The notes: a model not told the origin generated them from the letters alone. A stretch of 64,000 bases of DNA from Pyrenochaeta sp. MPI-SDFR-AT-0127 (GCA_020747015.1 JAGTJM010000043.1:124001-188000); one strand, 5' to 3'. Shown: positions 23,211-35,540, counted from the first letter of the stretch. Numbers and translations are program-made.

Positions 23211-23427
23211 GTGAGTAACTGCCTCTGCTCCTGCACCCGTCATGTGAGACAGTCTGCCGGCGGGTGGACGCCTGTATGGTTGTTCAAGGGTGAGGGTGGT
23301 CTACCAGCAGAGTGTGGTACGCAGCTGTCAACCCTGGGTCGGCCAGCAGGCGTCACTCACTGGACATGAAGACATTGTCTCCAAGGCAAATGGCTGACCA
23401 GAGTTTGAATCCAGACTACTTAAGCAG
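23211..23427 (+). other. Probable 5' UTR intron of the homeobox gene
   Basis: A strong donor GTGAGT begins at 23211 after a T/C-rich stretch, and an acceptor TAAGCAG ends at 23427, just 17 bases before the chosen ATG. Removing the 217 bases would leave a compact leader. This is inferred from splice consensus only. Confidence 0.45.
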
Positions 23428-23444
23428 TGCTTTCATCGCACCTC

Positions 23445-23576
23445 ATGGAATATCTAACACTTCATGATAATATCCCGCACCGCCCATACGACCCGCTGCA
23501 CTCACGCAGAATGGCATCTTCACAGTCCTCTGAGAGGCAGATGGGTAACATGGCTGCTGCGGTAAGTGAAGATCAC

Positions 23577-23607
<31 letters not shown>

Positions 23608-25261
23608 CTTCTTCTTCTTCTTCTTCTTCTTCGTCTACTTCTTCTACTCCTACTTTCTCCTCCTCTTGCTCCTCGTTGTCCTTCCCCCCGCACCTTCTCC
23701 ATCCCCCGCTCCTTCGCGGTTCGCTCCCTGGCGACTTCCGCTTCGAGCATTTCACGCAGGAGCCCTCGAGAGCAAGCGTTGCCGTGCAGCAGACCCGCGC
23801 ACCTCGACTCTCCCATATCCAACTTCCTCCTTTCCCTACGGGCAGTGTGATCTCTTCCACAATGTCCAAGGGCAGGTCTCCTTCACCCGAGCCTCGCCAC
23901 CCCCACGTCTATGCCCAACTTCCTCGCAGACTGTCAGCTTCTCTAGTCTCGTCGACGATGCCTCGTAGTACCTCTATGCATGCACAGGCACACAGACCAG
24001 ATCCTGGCGCCGTTAGAACAGCACACGAAGCCACCGAGACTGAACATGCCCACATCAGAGCAGCCCATGAAGGACGACCTCACTTGACTGCCTTGGACAC
24101 CACTCTGACCAACATACAGACCCATCACATGCGCAGTTCCCCGCCTATTCAGCCTGGAGAACAAAATTATCCCGGCAAGCTCCCATCTTTTTCCGAGGTA
24201 CGCGCTTGTCCATCATTTACTCTCATCGCGATACTAATCGTGCAAGTTTCTCCACACTACCAGGGCGAACACCCCCCCACGGACACCGTCTCGCCGTGAT
24301 GGATCAGCTACTAGTTCTCCTCAAGCGCAGCAACATTTTGACGATGTAGCATGGACAGATGGCAAGCGCAGGCGCGTCGACACGCTTGGAGACATCTACG
24401 CCCGCCCGACTGCTACTGAACAATTGCCTGCTGATCCTCGACGCATGAGCACTGTTATTGACCCTTCTCTTGCCGGTTACGACTCACCTCGCGTTTCACA
24501 GCTCGTTGACACGCAATCGGCAGTCTCTGTCCATCATCATCGGCCAAGTCACTCGTACCCGCCGCCACCACACCCGTCAGTTCCGGCAGGTGCACACTTT
24601 CGTCATCAGTCATCGCCTCCAGTCTCTCAGGGCAACGCTATTTATACACAGCAGCCACTGCGCCAAAGCCCATACCCCCAACAACCCGTACAAAACAGCG
24701 CCATGTACGAGCAACGACCCAATTACTACCAGGACGCTCAAAGCGCGCCCCACGCGTATGGTTATGAAAGGTCACACGACTCTTACTACACGCAACCATC
24801 ATATCCAGTTCCAGGCTATGAAAATCCTTATGGCGATATTCGATTCCAGCACAATGTTGGCCTCGAGCAGAATGCATTCAATCGCAAGCGACGAGGCAAT
24901 CTGCCCAAGGAGGCTACCAACATGCTCAAAGAGTGGTTTTCCGCCAATAGATCATCTCCTTATCCCACTGAAGATCAGAAACTTGACCTGTGTAGCCGGA
25001 CCGGTCTGAGCTTAAACCAGGTATGTTATAATTATTCTCGTCTGCTGTGACGTCGCAGCCTGACATGGCTGCTACATCTGCCATTTCTGTCTTTTCGCTG
25101 TCACTGTCATCTTGTTCAACCCTACACTATCGGCTTTACCATGCTCTTTCGGCGCAATACATACTGACGCACAACAGGTGTCCAACTGGTTCATCAATGC
25201 TCGACGTCGCGCCCCACAAAAAGAGCAGCGAGAGCGTGAGGCCAATAATTCAGAAGGATAA
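23445..25261 (+). CDS. TALE/KN-type homeodomain transcription factor
   Basis: TALE homeodomain factors regulate fungal development and mating-related programmes. Exons 23445-23561, 23760-24197, 24247-25020 and 25178-25261 give 470 residues. Most of the protein is Ser/Pro/His/Gln-rich and disordered, with GKRRRVDTLGD at about residue 215 as a possible nuclear signal. The homeodomain lies near residues 397-459: RKRRGNLPKEATNMLKEWF, then the three-residue loop extension around SPYP, and VSNWFINARRR, with the isoleucine typical of TALE proteins. The last intron splits the domain just before recognition helix 3. Intron 1 is 198 nt, stop-free and in frame, and holds a TTC microsatellite, so retention would add a poly-Ser segment. 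An internal ATG at 23511 is an alternative start. Confidence 0.9.
23578..23632 (+). repeat. (CTT)n / (TTC)n microsatellite
   Basis: About 18 units of a CTT repeat lie inside the first intron of the homeobox gene. In the host frame the run reads as serine codons. Such tracts are length-variable between isolates. Confidence 0.95.
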
Positions 25262-28200
25262 TTTGCCCCCACAGCTGAGCTTGGAAGCAGTCGGCCCTCG
25301 ACTAGGCCACTGAATCGATGCAATAACCGCGAATCATCGCCCGGCCTGCCATGGTGACCCGGACGCATCACCTTTTTTTTCCTAGACAATCACATGGACG
25401 CCTGTTTGCACATTGATTTCTTCATCATTATACCATGCGCCCCAAAGTTCAAGAATTGCATCCACAAGGAGTTCCAGTATCGAGCACCCGCATTTCCCCA
25501 CTTCGGGCCCCCTCTCATTCTGGACTATTGTGGATCCTACACTCTCAAACTCCCTGGGCGCTTCCCTGGCGCTTTGCATCATGATCATCTCTTCAATGCA
25601 TTCTTGGTGCGCCATTGGTTTCTTGCTGTTTTACTAAGACTATCTTCTTGGATGGATTGAATTGTCACGGTCCCCAACTACTTGCTTGCATCAACAGGCA
25701 CCATTTTTGTAACTTCATACCCTGGGCAACAAAACGGAGCATTTATGGATATGGCATTATAGGAAAAGGCGTATTTGGAGTTTTCGTCCACGGACGCACA
25801 CGGATACACATTTGGTATTGGCTTTGGCCTTCGCTTCTACCTCGTAGTATTCAATTTTACCTTTTGCTACATAACTCACCTGTGTATCAAGTCATGTCTG
25901 CCAATGTCCGACTCGCTCAACAACGAGAAAAGTTTACTCGGTAACGTCGGCGCTAAACTCAGCACTACCATCGATATCGCAATCCCACTAACGAAACCAT
26001 TGACCAGCCACCCTATGGGAAACTTTCCACCACCCGCAATGGTGAAACACACCATCCACCCATGGCGCTCCGCACGATCCCTGGCTCCCGGCCTCAAACT
26101 ATTGATTTCCAGCCCAAACAGGCTCATCATCGCCTTCGCCAAATAACCTCATGGCACAGACCGCATTTTAATTCTGACAAAAGACGCTTGGTCTAGAACC
26201 GCAAGCGCGGGCTTAATGCCTTTGACAGCAGCAGTTGTGCACACGTGCATATGTTGATCTCATCAGGCCATTTACGGAACGGGCATTAAACTTTAAGCTT
26301 CAAGGCTGCTATTTTCGAAACGCTATTCACGGTAGTCCGAATGAGTCGTGACATGACGGGATGGGAGTTTGATATGGACTGATCCGGTGTTTCACCAGGG
26401 CGAAAACGGAATGTGACGCACAACGGCCCACCCATGCGCCGACGTTTGATGTGCATGGGTGGCTTGCACGGACATTTGTGCAGAAGAAGGATGTGTTTTG
26501 TTTCGTGCTTCCGCATTCTCGGGAGGGAGGGAGGGAAGCATGGCAGGGAAGGGCCATGTATGATGACATGACATGACATGTTTCGAGATGATGGAATTCC
26601 AATACAATAGTGCTCCACTCACTTCATTCACGAAGGAAACATGTAGCGCCGAACATTGACTTCCATCTCCCAAACATATATCCCCACCTTCCCCACTTGC
26701 CCTCTGCCCCGATTCTCCACTTCCAAGACTCCTCCCCTCCTCCCTTCACCAGGGCCCTGGCGGACCCTCAGACAAGTAAGTGGACCTGTAATGGCTTCTA
26801 GACAATCGAAGTCACAATAAGCCCATGCAACGATCACACATGATCAGCTCCAGGATGCGCCGCCGCCTCAATTCGACAATGCCAGAACCGGGGGGAGCGA
26901 TTAGAGAGGGTCCGTGGGGTTGGCATCAGCACGGTTGCACTTATGTAGCGAGAGGCTTGAGGCGAGGCCAACCAGGGGATTCGCAGGGTGCGGGCCGAGA
27001 TGTACATTTAGGGCAAGACGGGGACCACGATTCCTGGCCTTGACCGGGCCTGTTTGGAACCTTGTAGGTAAGGAAGGTATGCCTACTGCGGCAAACACGA
27101 TGTCGAAACGATAAACACGGCAAGGTGCGTTCACATGCGCTTCACGATAATAATCCGGGGAATGTATGGTTTGGTGTTTGAGCAAACCTTAGCTACGCTT
27201 AGGCTTCAACAAAGTGGCCTGATTCATTTGCGCGCTCAGGAATGTGGAGAGACAGAAACAGACAGAGAGGCAAAAAGGTGGAATTCTAGAATCTAGAATC
27301 CTACCATCTCCACCTACTCCACTGGAAGGGGTCCCCCTCCAGACTAGTTCCTCCAGGGAAACGAGATCGGCTCAACAGACGAGATCGCGATCGGCCGTAG
27401 CTCCGTAGTAGGCGTCGAATATCAATCCTGTGGGATGCACTTGTAGGCGAAAGAACGATGCACCAAAAGGTGGCCCGTTCACAAATGGAAGCGATAGAGG
27501 TAATTACGATCACCACCACGTCCACGAGTTGAGCATCACAAAAAAGCAAAATACCTCCAAAGATAGCAGAGCCATGTCGGGACACGAAAGCGAGACCGAT
27601 ATCACGATCAACAGCCGTATCTGTCGTCTAGAAATCATTCCTGCGCCGCTCCTGCAAGATCGCGGCTGGAACCGCAATTGACGAAATGATGATCGCCCCA
27701 ACCTCGCAAACAACGATCGGACAGCGGAGACGAGTTCCAGAAATAGGTATTTTGGGACGCGGACGGTGGTGATGGAGATGACGATCAACGCTCTCGCGTG
27801 CATATCAGTACTTCCGGCCCTCGTATACCTGACTATCTTTTCTCGAACCAAAGTGACCACCTGACAGGCACAGAGCGACCGTGATAGACATTTGTCCCGA
27901 GGTGATCACAGTCAGTGCTTCGGTCAGCAGTCTTCTTTCGCGTAAGTCGGTGTGTCCTTGAAATAATTAACCCCCTACTTTTTCACAATCTCTTTCGCAA
28001 AAGTGTCCAAACCACGCTCATACCATGTCACGCGGATTGGCCATGACGCTGATGCGCGAAAAACTTTCCTTGCTCCAGCACTGGCCATATCTGAATGCAC
28101 AAAGTGGTCTGGTCCACAAGTGTGCAGTGCAAGACACATGATGCAGTCGAGATTCTATCGCAACAGGCCATTACATTTGGTCTCCTAGAACAATGTCGTC

Positions 28201-28735
28201 ATGAATGGATACTTTTCAACCGTGGTAACTTAGCAGTCTCCTCTTCATAACGACGAAGAACCCCGGGATATCAGGTTTCAAAAGTCTGGTTCGTGGATTC
28301 TGGTACGCCGTTGAGCGTTGGGTCGTTGAACGGGGCAGCGTAGGAACGATAAGGTAGTACAACCAAGGATGGCCTGTTGATGGTGATTGGCGATGTTTTA
28401 TTTGGTTCGGCTAGTGGAGATCGATCTAGAGAACCGGGAACTGGGCGACTGGTGTAATTCCTATTAGGAGAATAACGTGGCAGCTTGTGCGACTTGAGGA
28501 CAACCTCATGTGTCGGGGAGCGTGTGCGAGGAGTTGGAGGCAATGACTGATGTAGCAGTAGCATTATAAACAAAAATGTGCTACGTCTGCGGACCATTTC
28601 CCTTACGGCATGGTATGCTACTATTTGTTGTGAATGAGACAAAGGTATATATGTACGCTGCGCTCCCTAGATCGTATGTACATACAAGGGTATCATGTCC
28701 AAAACGCCAGAACGATGCTATAAAATGCAACAAAC
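25262..28735. other. Gene-poor intergenic region
   Basis: About 3.5 kb. The first few hundred bases should be the homeobox gene's 3' UTR. ORFs at 25775-26146 (plus) and 26142-25876 (minus) overlap and have no domain features. Short repeats are present: a GGGA-rich run near 26518-26536 and ACATG units at 26566-26580. Nothing else was recognised. Confidence 0.4.
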
Positions 28736-29981
28736 TTATCGACTTCCTTCGAGAAGTGCCACGCGTGTGCCAGGATTATCTGCCTCATATTTCCTCGCCA
28801 TGTCGTACACGACTTCGCCCCACTCGAACTCGCCTCTCCGGCTTCTTTGTTTGCAGGGCGACTGCTTGATTGGTAGCACCCAATCCAGGAAAGTCGTTCC
28901 CATCGTGTCCTTCCATCCCATCATGAGAGAGGTATACCAGGGGTGTTCTAGGGGCTTTGTTTGCATCACAACGTAGGTTTTCCCCGAACCACGTTGAAAT
29001 GTGCGTAACACCGGCCAGTCCTCTTCAGAATCTGGAGTTCTTGCTTCTTTCTTCGAAGGCGCAGAAGATGTGGGCGGTGAGTCGTTCGCTTGTGATGCTC
29101 GATGGGAGATTAGGAAAGCAATGTTGTGTATGCCTCCGCGCTTAACGCCTTCCACGGACGTAAAATTTATCATCAGATTCCACGCAGTCATTCCAGTCAT
29201 AGTGGAGGTGAAAATGGAGAAGACAACCGCTAGAATAAGTGCGCCTAACCATGTTCCTGGTCGGGAGCCCATCTAGGAGTATTAGCAGGATTCGATTATA
29301 TCATGGTCCAACGCAAAGTGGACTGAGCAGGAATGGGCTCACCTTCGAAGCACGATCACTGAGGAAGACCGCTACCACGATCCAAACATACGTTGTATAC
29401 AGCGCACCGAAAAAGACGAATTGCTGGAACCATTTGTGCGTTGATTCTCCTATTATACCCCCAGCCCATGGGCAATAGTGGTCCATTTTTCGAACACAGC
29501 GCCCTAACTCTTTACAGTGATGTGTCCTGTCGGGTTTAAAACAATGGCATTTATCGCACCAGAGAGGCATTCCTTCGTAGTCGCAAATATATGCATCGTA
29601 CCTGTCGAAGGCCTTGGTACTTGTGTCCATCTTCTCTCGCGACGGATCTCCCAGCGGTATCAGGTCTGGCTTGGACCATATAACCTGGATAAGGCGCAAC
29701 CACGGTATGAGCAGAAGGAGAACAAGTATGGCGTAAATGACGATGAGGGCGATTCCGGTGGCTCGTTGGGGCTCGACATTAAAGCTTTGCCGTATATTGT
29801 CCGAAGGGCTAATGAGATACTGCACACATATCAGGTATACCAGCACGTACGTCACGAATCCCATCCCTCCCCACTCTAGTAAGGGCATGATGACAGAGGT
29901 CGCCAGCCCAATCTGTTGATCGAGCGTCGTCTTATTACCGCGCGCATTTGGCCTTTGCGATCCGCGGGCTGCCGGTGCCAT
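28736..29981 (-). CDS. PFA5: DHHC-family palmitoyltransferase with DHYC motif, Pfa5-like
   Basis: The enzyme S-acylates cysteines of membrane proteins. Exons 29981-29343 and 29272-28736 (70-nt intron) give 391 residues. Two membrane spans (about residues 36-57 and 76-100) precede the Cys-rich domain, with C142 and C145, then THHCKELGRC, and the catalytic DHYC at residues 167-170 in place of DHHC. DHYC is established for yeast Akr1, Akr2 and Pfa5; the lack of ankyrin repeats excludes Akr. Two further spans follow (FFGALYTTYVWIVVAVF and LGALILAVVFSIFTSTMTG). The C-terminal tail is about 120 residues and soluble. A degenerate tandem repeat lies immediately upstream in the leader. Confidence 0.9.
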
Positions 29982-32436
29982 GGCGAAGGGAGGTCGAGAC
30001 CCGATGGTACTCGAGAGACGACGGGACTCGAAAGGCGACGATACTCAAACGCGAGACGCGACGGTACTCGAGCGCGAGATCGAGCCGACAAAGGATGCGC
30101 AATGTGAGGTCTGACACGATGTTGGCCAATCCGGATCGTGATGCTTGGCCTTAGTTATAGTTGGTCCGTGCATCCATTAAGATTCCGGCTTAGCGATGGA
30201 CGTCATCACTCTTGGGACCACTGATTGGTTTTCGACGACAACATCGATATTGTGTATCAGTTACCACTTAGAGTAATACTTGTAGCTTCACACAATGTTA
30301 ATGGTCATTGCCACAACATCATCCCATATCTCTTCTGTGCTGATTCTAGGACCTGAGCCAAGTCTGAGAGTGCGTGGCCTGACTCGTGTACCGCATCCAC
30401 CCCGCGAAGCCGGGAAACACTTCACAACTACAGCCTTCCGCACTCTTGCCCTCGTGTCTTTTCGCGCTCAAATAAATCTAATTTAAAAGGAGGGAGATGG
30501 CAAGCACCTGTGGAGTGTCATACCGCTGGTCTAGCCCCCATTCGTCCTAGAAAATATCACGATGGCCAGTTGCCTCATGACTATACCCATTTTACTCACC
30601 GGAGCCTTCAGCCTAGCCTCATCCTTCGCAGAGTTTCATTTTAATACTTTCATTGCAGATTTGATCTGGAGCTGGAAGGTCTTTTGGCCCCAGCCGAGCA
30701 TCTTTATCCTGCTTCCGGTAAGACAATTTGTCACTCTTCGAGGATTCGGCATATGCAGGCGGAAGAATGAGGCTTTCCTACTATTGAGCATGACAAGCAA
30801 TTATGAGGCTCTGCAAACCCTAACAGAGTATAAATGTGCTGCGCCCTGGGGGGGGTGAAGCTACCACCGCTACCACCGCTCTCACCGCAATTTCTCCCTC
30901 CACACCGGCTGCCAAAGCTTGAATACAGCCTTGTACTTTAGCCTAGCACGGGCTGCTGCCTTGAAACTCAAGGCTCTTGGTAGTTTGTTGACACTCAGAC
31001 GGTGCGTATGCTTCTACTTCGTACGCTTGCCTAGTTATTTCAACATATGTAAGCGTAGCCATCCATTCACCGCCGCTAATCATGCCTCGTCCAGGGGTTT
31101 TGACTTGCTTCATGAGTTTACACACCATTCCGGATGTCTGATGGCAAGAGAGCACCAGTCATAGTGTTGACACAGGATGGCAACTGAATCCAGACCCCGT
31201 ATCCGCAAGCAGCATGCTAGGCCATTGTTGACCACTGGCGCACATCAAAGATGAGCCTGGCTGCCAAGAAGGATGCTTGCACTCAGCTTTCTTGAGCTTC
31301 CTGTCAACGAGAAAACATCATTGGGTAACTCGACTGCTCTTTGTTACACGATTATCATTCGAGTTGGCCTGCTGGTGAGACAAGATATCTCCGCCCCTGG
31401 CCACTGACCGACCGTCCCGTGCGCGGTCATTCCAAGCCAGGATCGCAATTATACTTGTTTTGTTCCGTGGTAGTTTCTGGGACGCTGTCTCGTTGTTTGG
31501 CCTGTTTTGTGTTTCGACAGCCTCCAACCCCGTTTGGACAACAGTGACTCTGCGCGTGGAAGACATTATTGTGTGCCCCTTTGCTTTTCAAGCAACTGGA
31601 TTATCTTATTTGTATCAAGAGTTAGACTGGTAGACTTTTGAGATCCAACGACTTGAATATCACATTAAGCTGCGAACCGCCTTATTTGGCTAGCCCTAGC
31701 ACGCATGCGTTCCGGGCACTCCAGTTTTGATAGTAGCCTGGTATTAATATAAGGCAAACCAGGCGAAGATGCCGGTGAGACCGACAACGCCCCGACCAAA
31801 ACTGCCTAGTAACTATTCAGTTCCTAAAGCACGAGACATGCGTCAAAGTCCTCACCCCGAAATGATCATATCCCCTTTCCACCTATGATGTTCATGAGCC
31901 ACTGTCTTTATGCTAACATGTAGACCGGAAATACCTACTATATTAGTATTGCCGGCTGAATAGGGCTGCCGTGTACTCCACTTTGCCAGGGACAGGTTCT
32001 GAATAGATTTCCTGCTGGTCCACAACTTCACCACAAAGGCATCTCACCGCCGCACACTAATTTCGCAGCAAGAAGAGCTCAGGCAGTATCGTCTTCGGCC
32101 CTGGCGATGGTGTGGTAGTCCTTTGCGTCCTTCGTTCATCATCTACACCGTGACTGGCTATGCCTCACTTTCGAGTCATACTGTATGCCTCACCATCATT
32201 GCCACGGCGGTCCTTGCCTCAGTCAGGTTTGTATTCCGGCCGTCCTCTTGTCAATACTCCGGACCAGGCACTGGAGGCGAAGTTAAAGTGGTTGTAGCTT
32301 GAGGTCCTGCAAAGTTCGAAGAATATAAATCTCAAGATGATTCCCATGAGAGTTTGTACATCAGCACACTTCGCCTCTCTATCATTGTTCTCCATACCGG
32401 TCTCCAAAGCAAATAATCCACCAAACAAAATCAAAA
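29982..32436. other. Intergenic region with leader repeat
   Basis: About 2.45 kb. The first 150 bases hold the palmitoyltransferase leader and its tandem repeat. An ATG-started ORF at 30562-30858 (98 residues) begins with a hydrophobic stretch that could pass for a signal peptide, but the rest has no features and I do not call it a gene. Nothing else was recognised. Confidence 0.35.
29996..30086. repeat. Degenerate tandem repeat, unit about 20-24 bp
   Basis: Four imperfect copies of a unit close to CGACGGTACTCGAGCGCGAG lie directly upstream of the palmitoyltransferase start codon. Copies vary in the GGTACTCGA core (GGTACTCGA, GGGACTCGA, GATACTCAA, GGTACTCGA). They would fall in its leader or core promoter. 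Confidence 0.7.
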
Positions 32437-32769
32437 ATGGCAGACTTCACGAATCTTTACATCCCTGAAGCTGGATTGGATCACCATGAGCTTATAGCAC
32501 AACACGAACGCAACGAATGCTCATCACTCTTCACAACGGTCAATCCTAGCAAACTTGACTCCCCTGCCGACTCAGAACCCTCGATTCTACACGACGAAAA
32601 GGGGTTGCCAATTCGCACTGGACACCTCTTCGGTGGCGCACTAACGGATGGGGAGACTGTATGGTACTGCTCCATATGCGAAGATGGACCCTATGGGTCT
32701 TGGCAACCCGTCTGCCAGAACTGCTCCCATCAGAAATGTGGCAGTTGCACTGTAGTCGTACAAAAATGA
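32437..32769 (+). CDS. Small protein with C-terminal Cys/His zinc module
   Basis: A single exon codes 110 residues of unknown function. The N-terminal 75 residues are polar and disordered. The C-terminal module has C78-x2-C81-x-D-G-P, then C93-x2-C96-x-H98-x2-C101-x2-C104, enough ligands for one or two zinc ions. The same spacing occurs in the neighbour at 34252-34551. The ATG sits in a good fungal context (AAAAATGG). No signal peptide or membrane span is seen, so it is probably cytosolic or nuclear. It resembles small orphan Cys-rich proteins common in Dothideomycetes, which is a memory-based impression. Confidence 0.75.
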   Translation: MADFTNLYIPEAGLDHHELIAQHERNECSSLFTTVNPSKLDSPADSEPSILHDEKGLPIRTGHLFGGALTDGETVWYCSICEDGPYGSWQPVCQNCSHQKCGSCTVVVQK

Positions 32770-34251
32770 GATGACTGCCGTCACATTTCGTAATTCGGCC
32801 TTTATCCAACTACTTGCCAACAACAAATACTCGCTACACAGACAATGATCCACACTGCAACGAAGTGTGAACCCGAGAGGCCCCGCCTTTACTATTTGGC
32901 CGCATATGAGCGTACACAATCCTCTAAACTCGTCCTATCCTTGTACTCTTTGTCTGGAAACCCGGTTCTCTTCGTTTTCTTGCCCCCATCCCAGCTGTTT
33001 TTATGATCAGGTAGACTTCTTCCTAGCATTTCAATATGCGCTCATCTTACAACAAGGTCGCTTTTGGCAAAGACCTCTACCCGACGAGTTCGCGCGAGCC
33101 GCTTCTTCCCTGCAATATGCGTCATATTTTGGAGTTTGGAGTACACATACAATAGATTTGTTATTATCTTTACAATTTCCTTCCGTAATTCGTGCGATCT
33201 ACTTACAAAACGCGTGCCATACAGTTTATGATGTTAGTGAGGTTGTGCAGCAAGGCTTCCACAGAGATTTGCAAGCCTGTAAATCTTCTGCAGCCACCTG
33301 CCGGGTTTGAATTCTCCGTGAGATTTGCTCGCGTGGAAATCAGGAACAAGAGTCAAGTCGCACACCCTCAAGATACTGAAGCTGCGAGTCGTCCCAAACT
33401 GGTGACATTATGCAAAGACGATAATATCAACGCACGTTTTAATGGCTATGACTTTGTCATTGGATGAAGGACGATGTATCCCTGCTATATACGGCCAAAT
33501 CTGCCTATCATCGTCCCTCTAACCCGGCGCTACGTAAAGTGTGGCCCTAGGTCAGAAGGACCTTCTTGGCAGCTCGGGATCCTCTGCGGTGGGAACAAGG
33601 CGCCAAAAGAAAAGCCTGAGGGAGGACACTTGTGACCGATCCTTTATTCTCAGCCTAGTCACACATTCTGTCATGCTTTTGCCTCGCCAAAGGCTGAAAA
33701 TGCCTGGCCCACCGCGGATGTTCCTCTTTGGCCCTCCCCCCTGAGCTCACGATAGTCTTCACCAAGGATTCGCGTGCCCTTCGCGCCCCTCATACCACCC
33801 CAATCGCACTCCACGGCGAGCATCACGGAACACGCATGTTGCACAATTACGCTGGTCCATCGAGGGGCAACTGAGGGACGTTCGCCCGCTGCGGATAGGC
33901 GGTTTCATCGGCTCTCGAATGAAGTACCAGCGTTGAATACAACGGAGTCACGGGCAGTGGCCTCAGGAGGCGGACGGGCAACCAAAATCACTCCGCCACC
34001 ATGTTGGCAGAGTTGCACTGGGAGGGACCTTGGTATGTGCGCGTGTCCTTCATGGTGCGCATAAGACGAAGCCAACTTCCTCCTCGTTGCATCAATTTTA
34101 CTCACGAAAGTCAAGCAACACTCTTGGACAGCTGCTTGCGCTTGAGTCCAGTTATCTACTATTATCATAAATAGGATCCTTCCTAATCGACCTCTAAAGT
34201 TCGCATTTACACCCCTCGCCTTCGAGAGCCACGAATTCGTCGGCAAACACC
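32770..34251. other. Intergenic region between two zinc-module genes
   Basis: About 1.5 kb separates the two related small genes, which point the same way. It contains the 3' UTR of the first and the promoter of the second. ORFs at 32867-33310 and 33905-34402 (minus) lack domain features. Confidence 0.35.
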
Positions 34252-34551
34252 ATGTCGGGATATGTCTATTGCTGCAATTGTGGTGACGGCCCATTGAATA
34301 CCGCCGTCGATATAGGATGCCCTGAGTGCCAGCATGTCCTTTGTGATCACTGCATCCCGTGTTCAAACAATTCAAGCACACCTGCCTACGAACGGCCGCC
34401 AAACGAGCAGGACTTCCGCTGGAAATGCTGTAAATGTCATCACGATATGAACAGCTGCAAGCACGATGTAGGGTGTGCGTATTGCGGCGTGTGGAAGTGT
34501 GAGGATTGTGAAGTATACATCAACAATGGTCGTAATGAGTGCAATAAGTGA
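34252..34551 (+). CDS. Small protein with two tandem Cys-rich zinc modules
   Basis: A single exon codes 99 residues of unknown function. Module 1 has C7-x2-C10-x-D-G-P and C23-x2-C26-x-H28-x2-C31-x2-C34, the same ligand pattern as the gene at 32437. Module 2 repeats it with C59-x2-C62 and C75-x2-C78-x4-C83-x2-C86, but without the histidine. Almost the whole protein is made of these two modules joined by a Ser/Pro/Asn linker. There is no signal peptide or membrane span. RNA, DNA or protein binding are all possible; the sequence does not decide. Confidence 0.78.
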   Translation: MSGYVYCCNCGDGPLNTAVDIGCPECQHVLCDHCIPCSNNSSTPAYERPPNEQDFRWKCCKCHHDMNSCKHDVGCAYCGVWKCEDCEVYINNGRNECNK

Positions 34552-34834
34552 GAGCGGGGCGAGGTGTGAGTAGACCTGAGAGGAAGGGAATGGGGCTGTA
34601 AGTCACTCCATCTGCATCCTGATGACACTTTTGCTGACAATGCTAGATGACTAGATTGTTGTGGGCGTTCCGGTATTTCTTTTTGCCGGTTTGGGTATAC
34701 CCGTAACGTTGCTTGCTCTTCGTTACATGCTTCGGTCATTTTTGAGCATGTTGAGTGCTGCTGTCATTATGAATTTGGATCTGGGGTGCTTCACTTTCCG
34801 TATCTCTTTAGTACATATCTCATCTAAGGTCATT

Positions 34835-34857
34835 TCTCTTCTCTTCTCTTCTCTTCT
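34835..34857. repeat. (CTTCT)n microsatellite
   Basis: Four to five units of a TTCTC/CTTCT pentamer in noncoding sequence downstream of the second zinc-module gene. Confidence 0.8.
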
Positions 34858-35540
34858 GTCCAAAGTGCACTCCTTGATGATTCGGATAACTGTTCAAGCT
34901 GGTGGAGTAGTGTCTTGCCTAGCATAGTAATGGTGTTCTCGCCTTTCGTGACTTCAATCATACTGTGCATAAACATCTCAGGTTATATGTTTCGGTTGGT
35001 AGACTAGAATATGAATGAACATCGTTTAACTGAAACCTTGGCTCGACTTCAGCTCTGTGCGATGTCGCCTACTCCAACGAAGATGCGATTAGAGATACGA
35101 AAACTGCCATGCCTATTGACCGCAATGCACTATGCGCAGCGCCTTCAGAAGCCTCAGACAGTACTGTTATGATGACTGTGATCCGAGTCATTCTTGTGTA
35201 GTCAATTTAGTGTCTAAGGCAGACTGGATGAGGCATTGCACTAAGTTACGAGGCGCAATCCTTGCGGTTGGCTTGATTAAGCCTGAGACACCACAAATCC
35301 AATCGCTATTTTCTTTGCCTCACAGTCCACCAGATGGCCAAACCCCTGTCTGATACAGGATGCAGATCCTAGACTTGCTCCCTCCACGTGGTGGCGTCTC
35401 AGATGGGCATCTGCAGCCGGCAGATAATGCGTGTAATCGCTTATCGACAAGGCGCCATATCATTTTCGCCTTTCAATGATGTCTTATTTCTGGCGCATGA
35501 ATCGTGAAGAGAAAAGAGCCTTGGTGTTACACTGAAATGC

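Noticed and set aside
23573..23869. Poly-Glu, poly-Arg and poly-Leu frames around the TTC repeat
   Set aside because: They are alternative-frame readings of a microsatellite in an intron.
25775..26146. 123-residue ORF, considered as a membrane protein
   Set aside because: An equally long ORF lies on the opposite strand, and neither has family features; the start is non-ATG.
30562..30858. 98-residue ORF with a hydrophobic start, a possible secreted protein
   Set aside because: The hydrophobic start is followed by more hydrophobic sequence and no cysteine pattern; no signal cleavage site is convincing.
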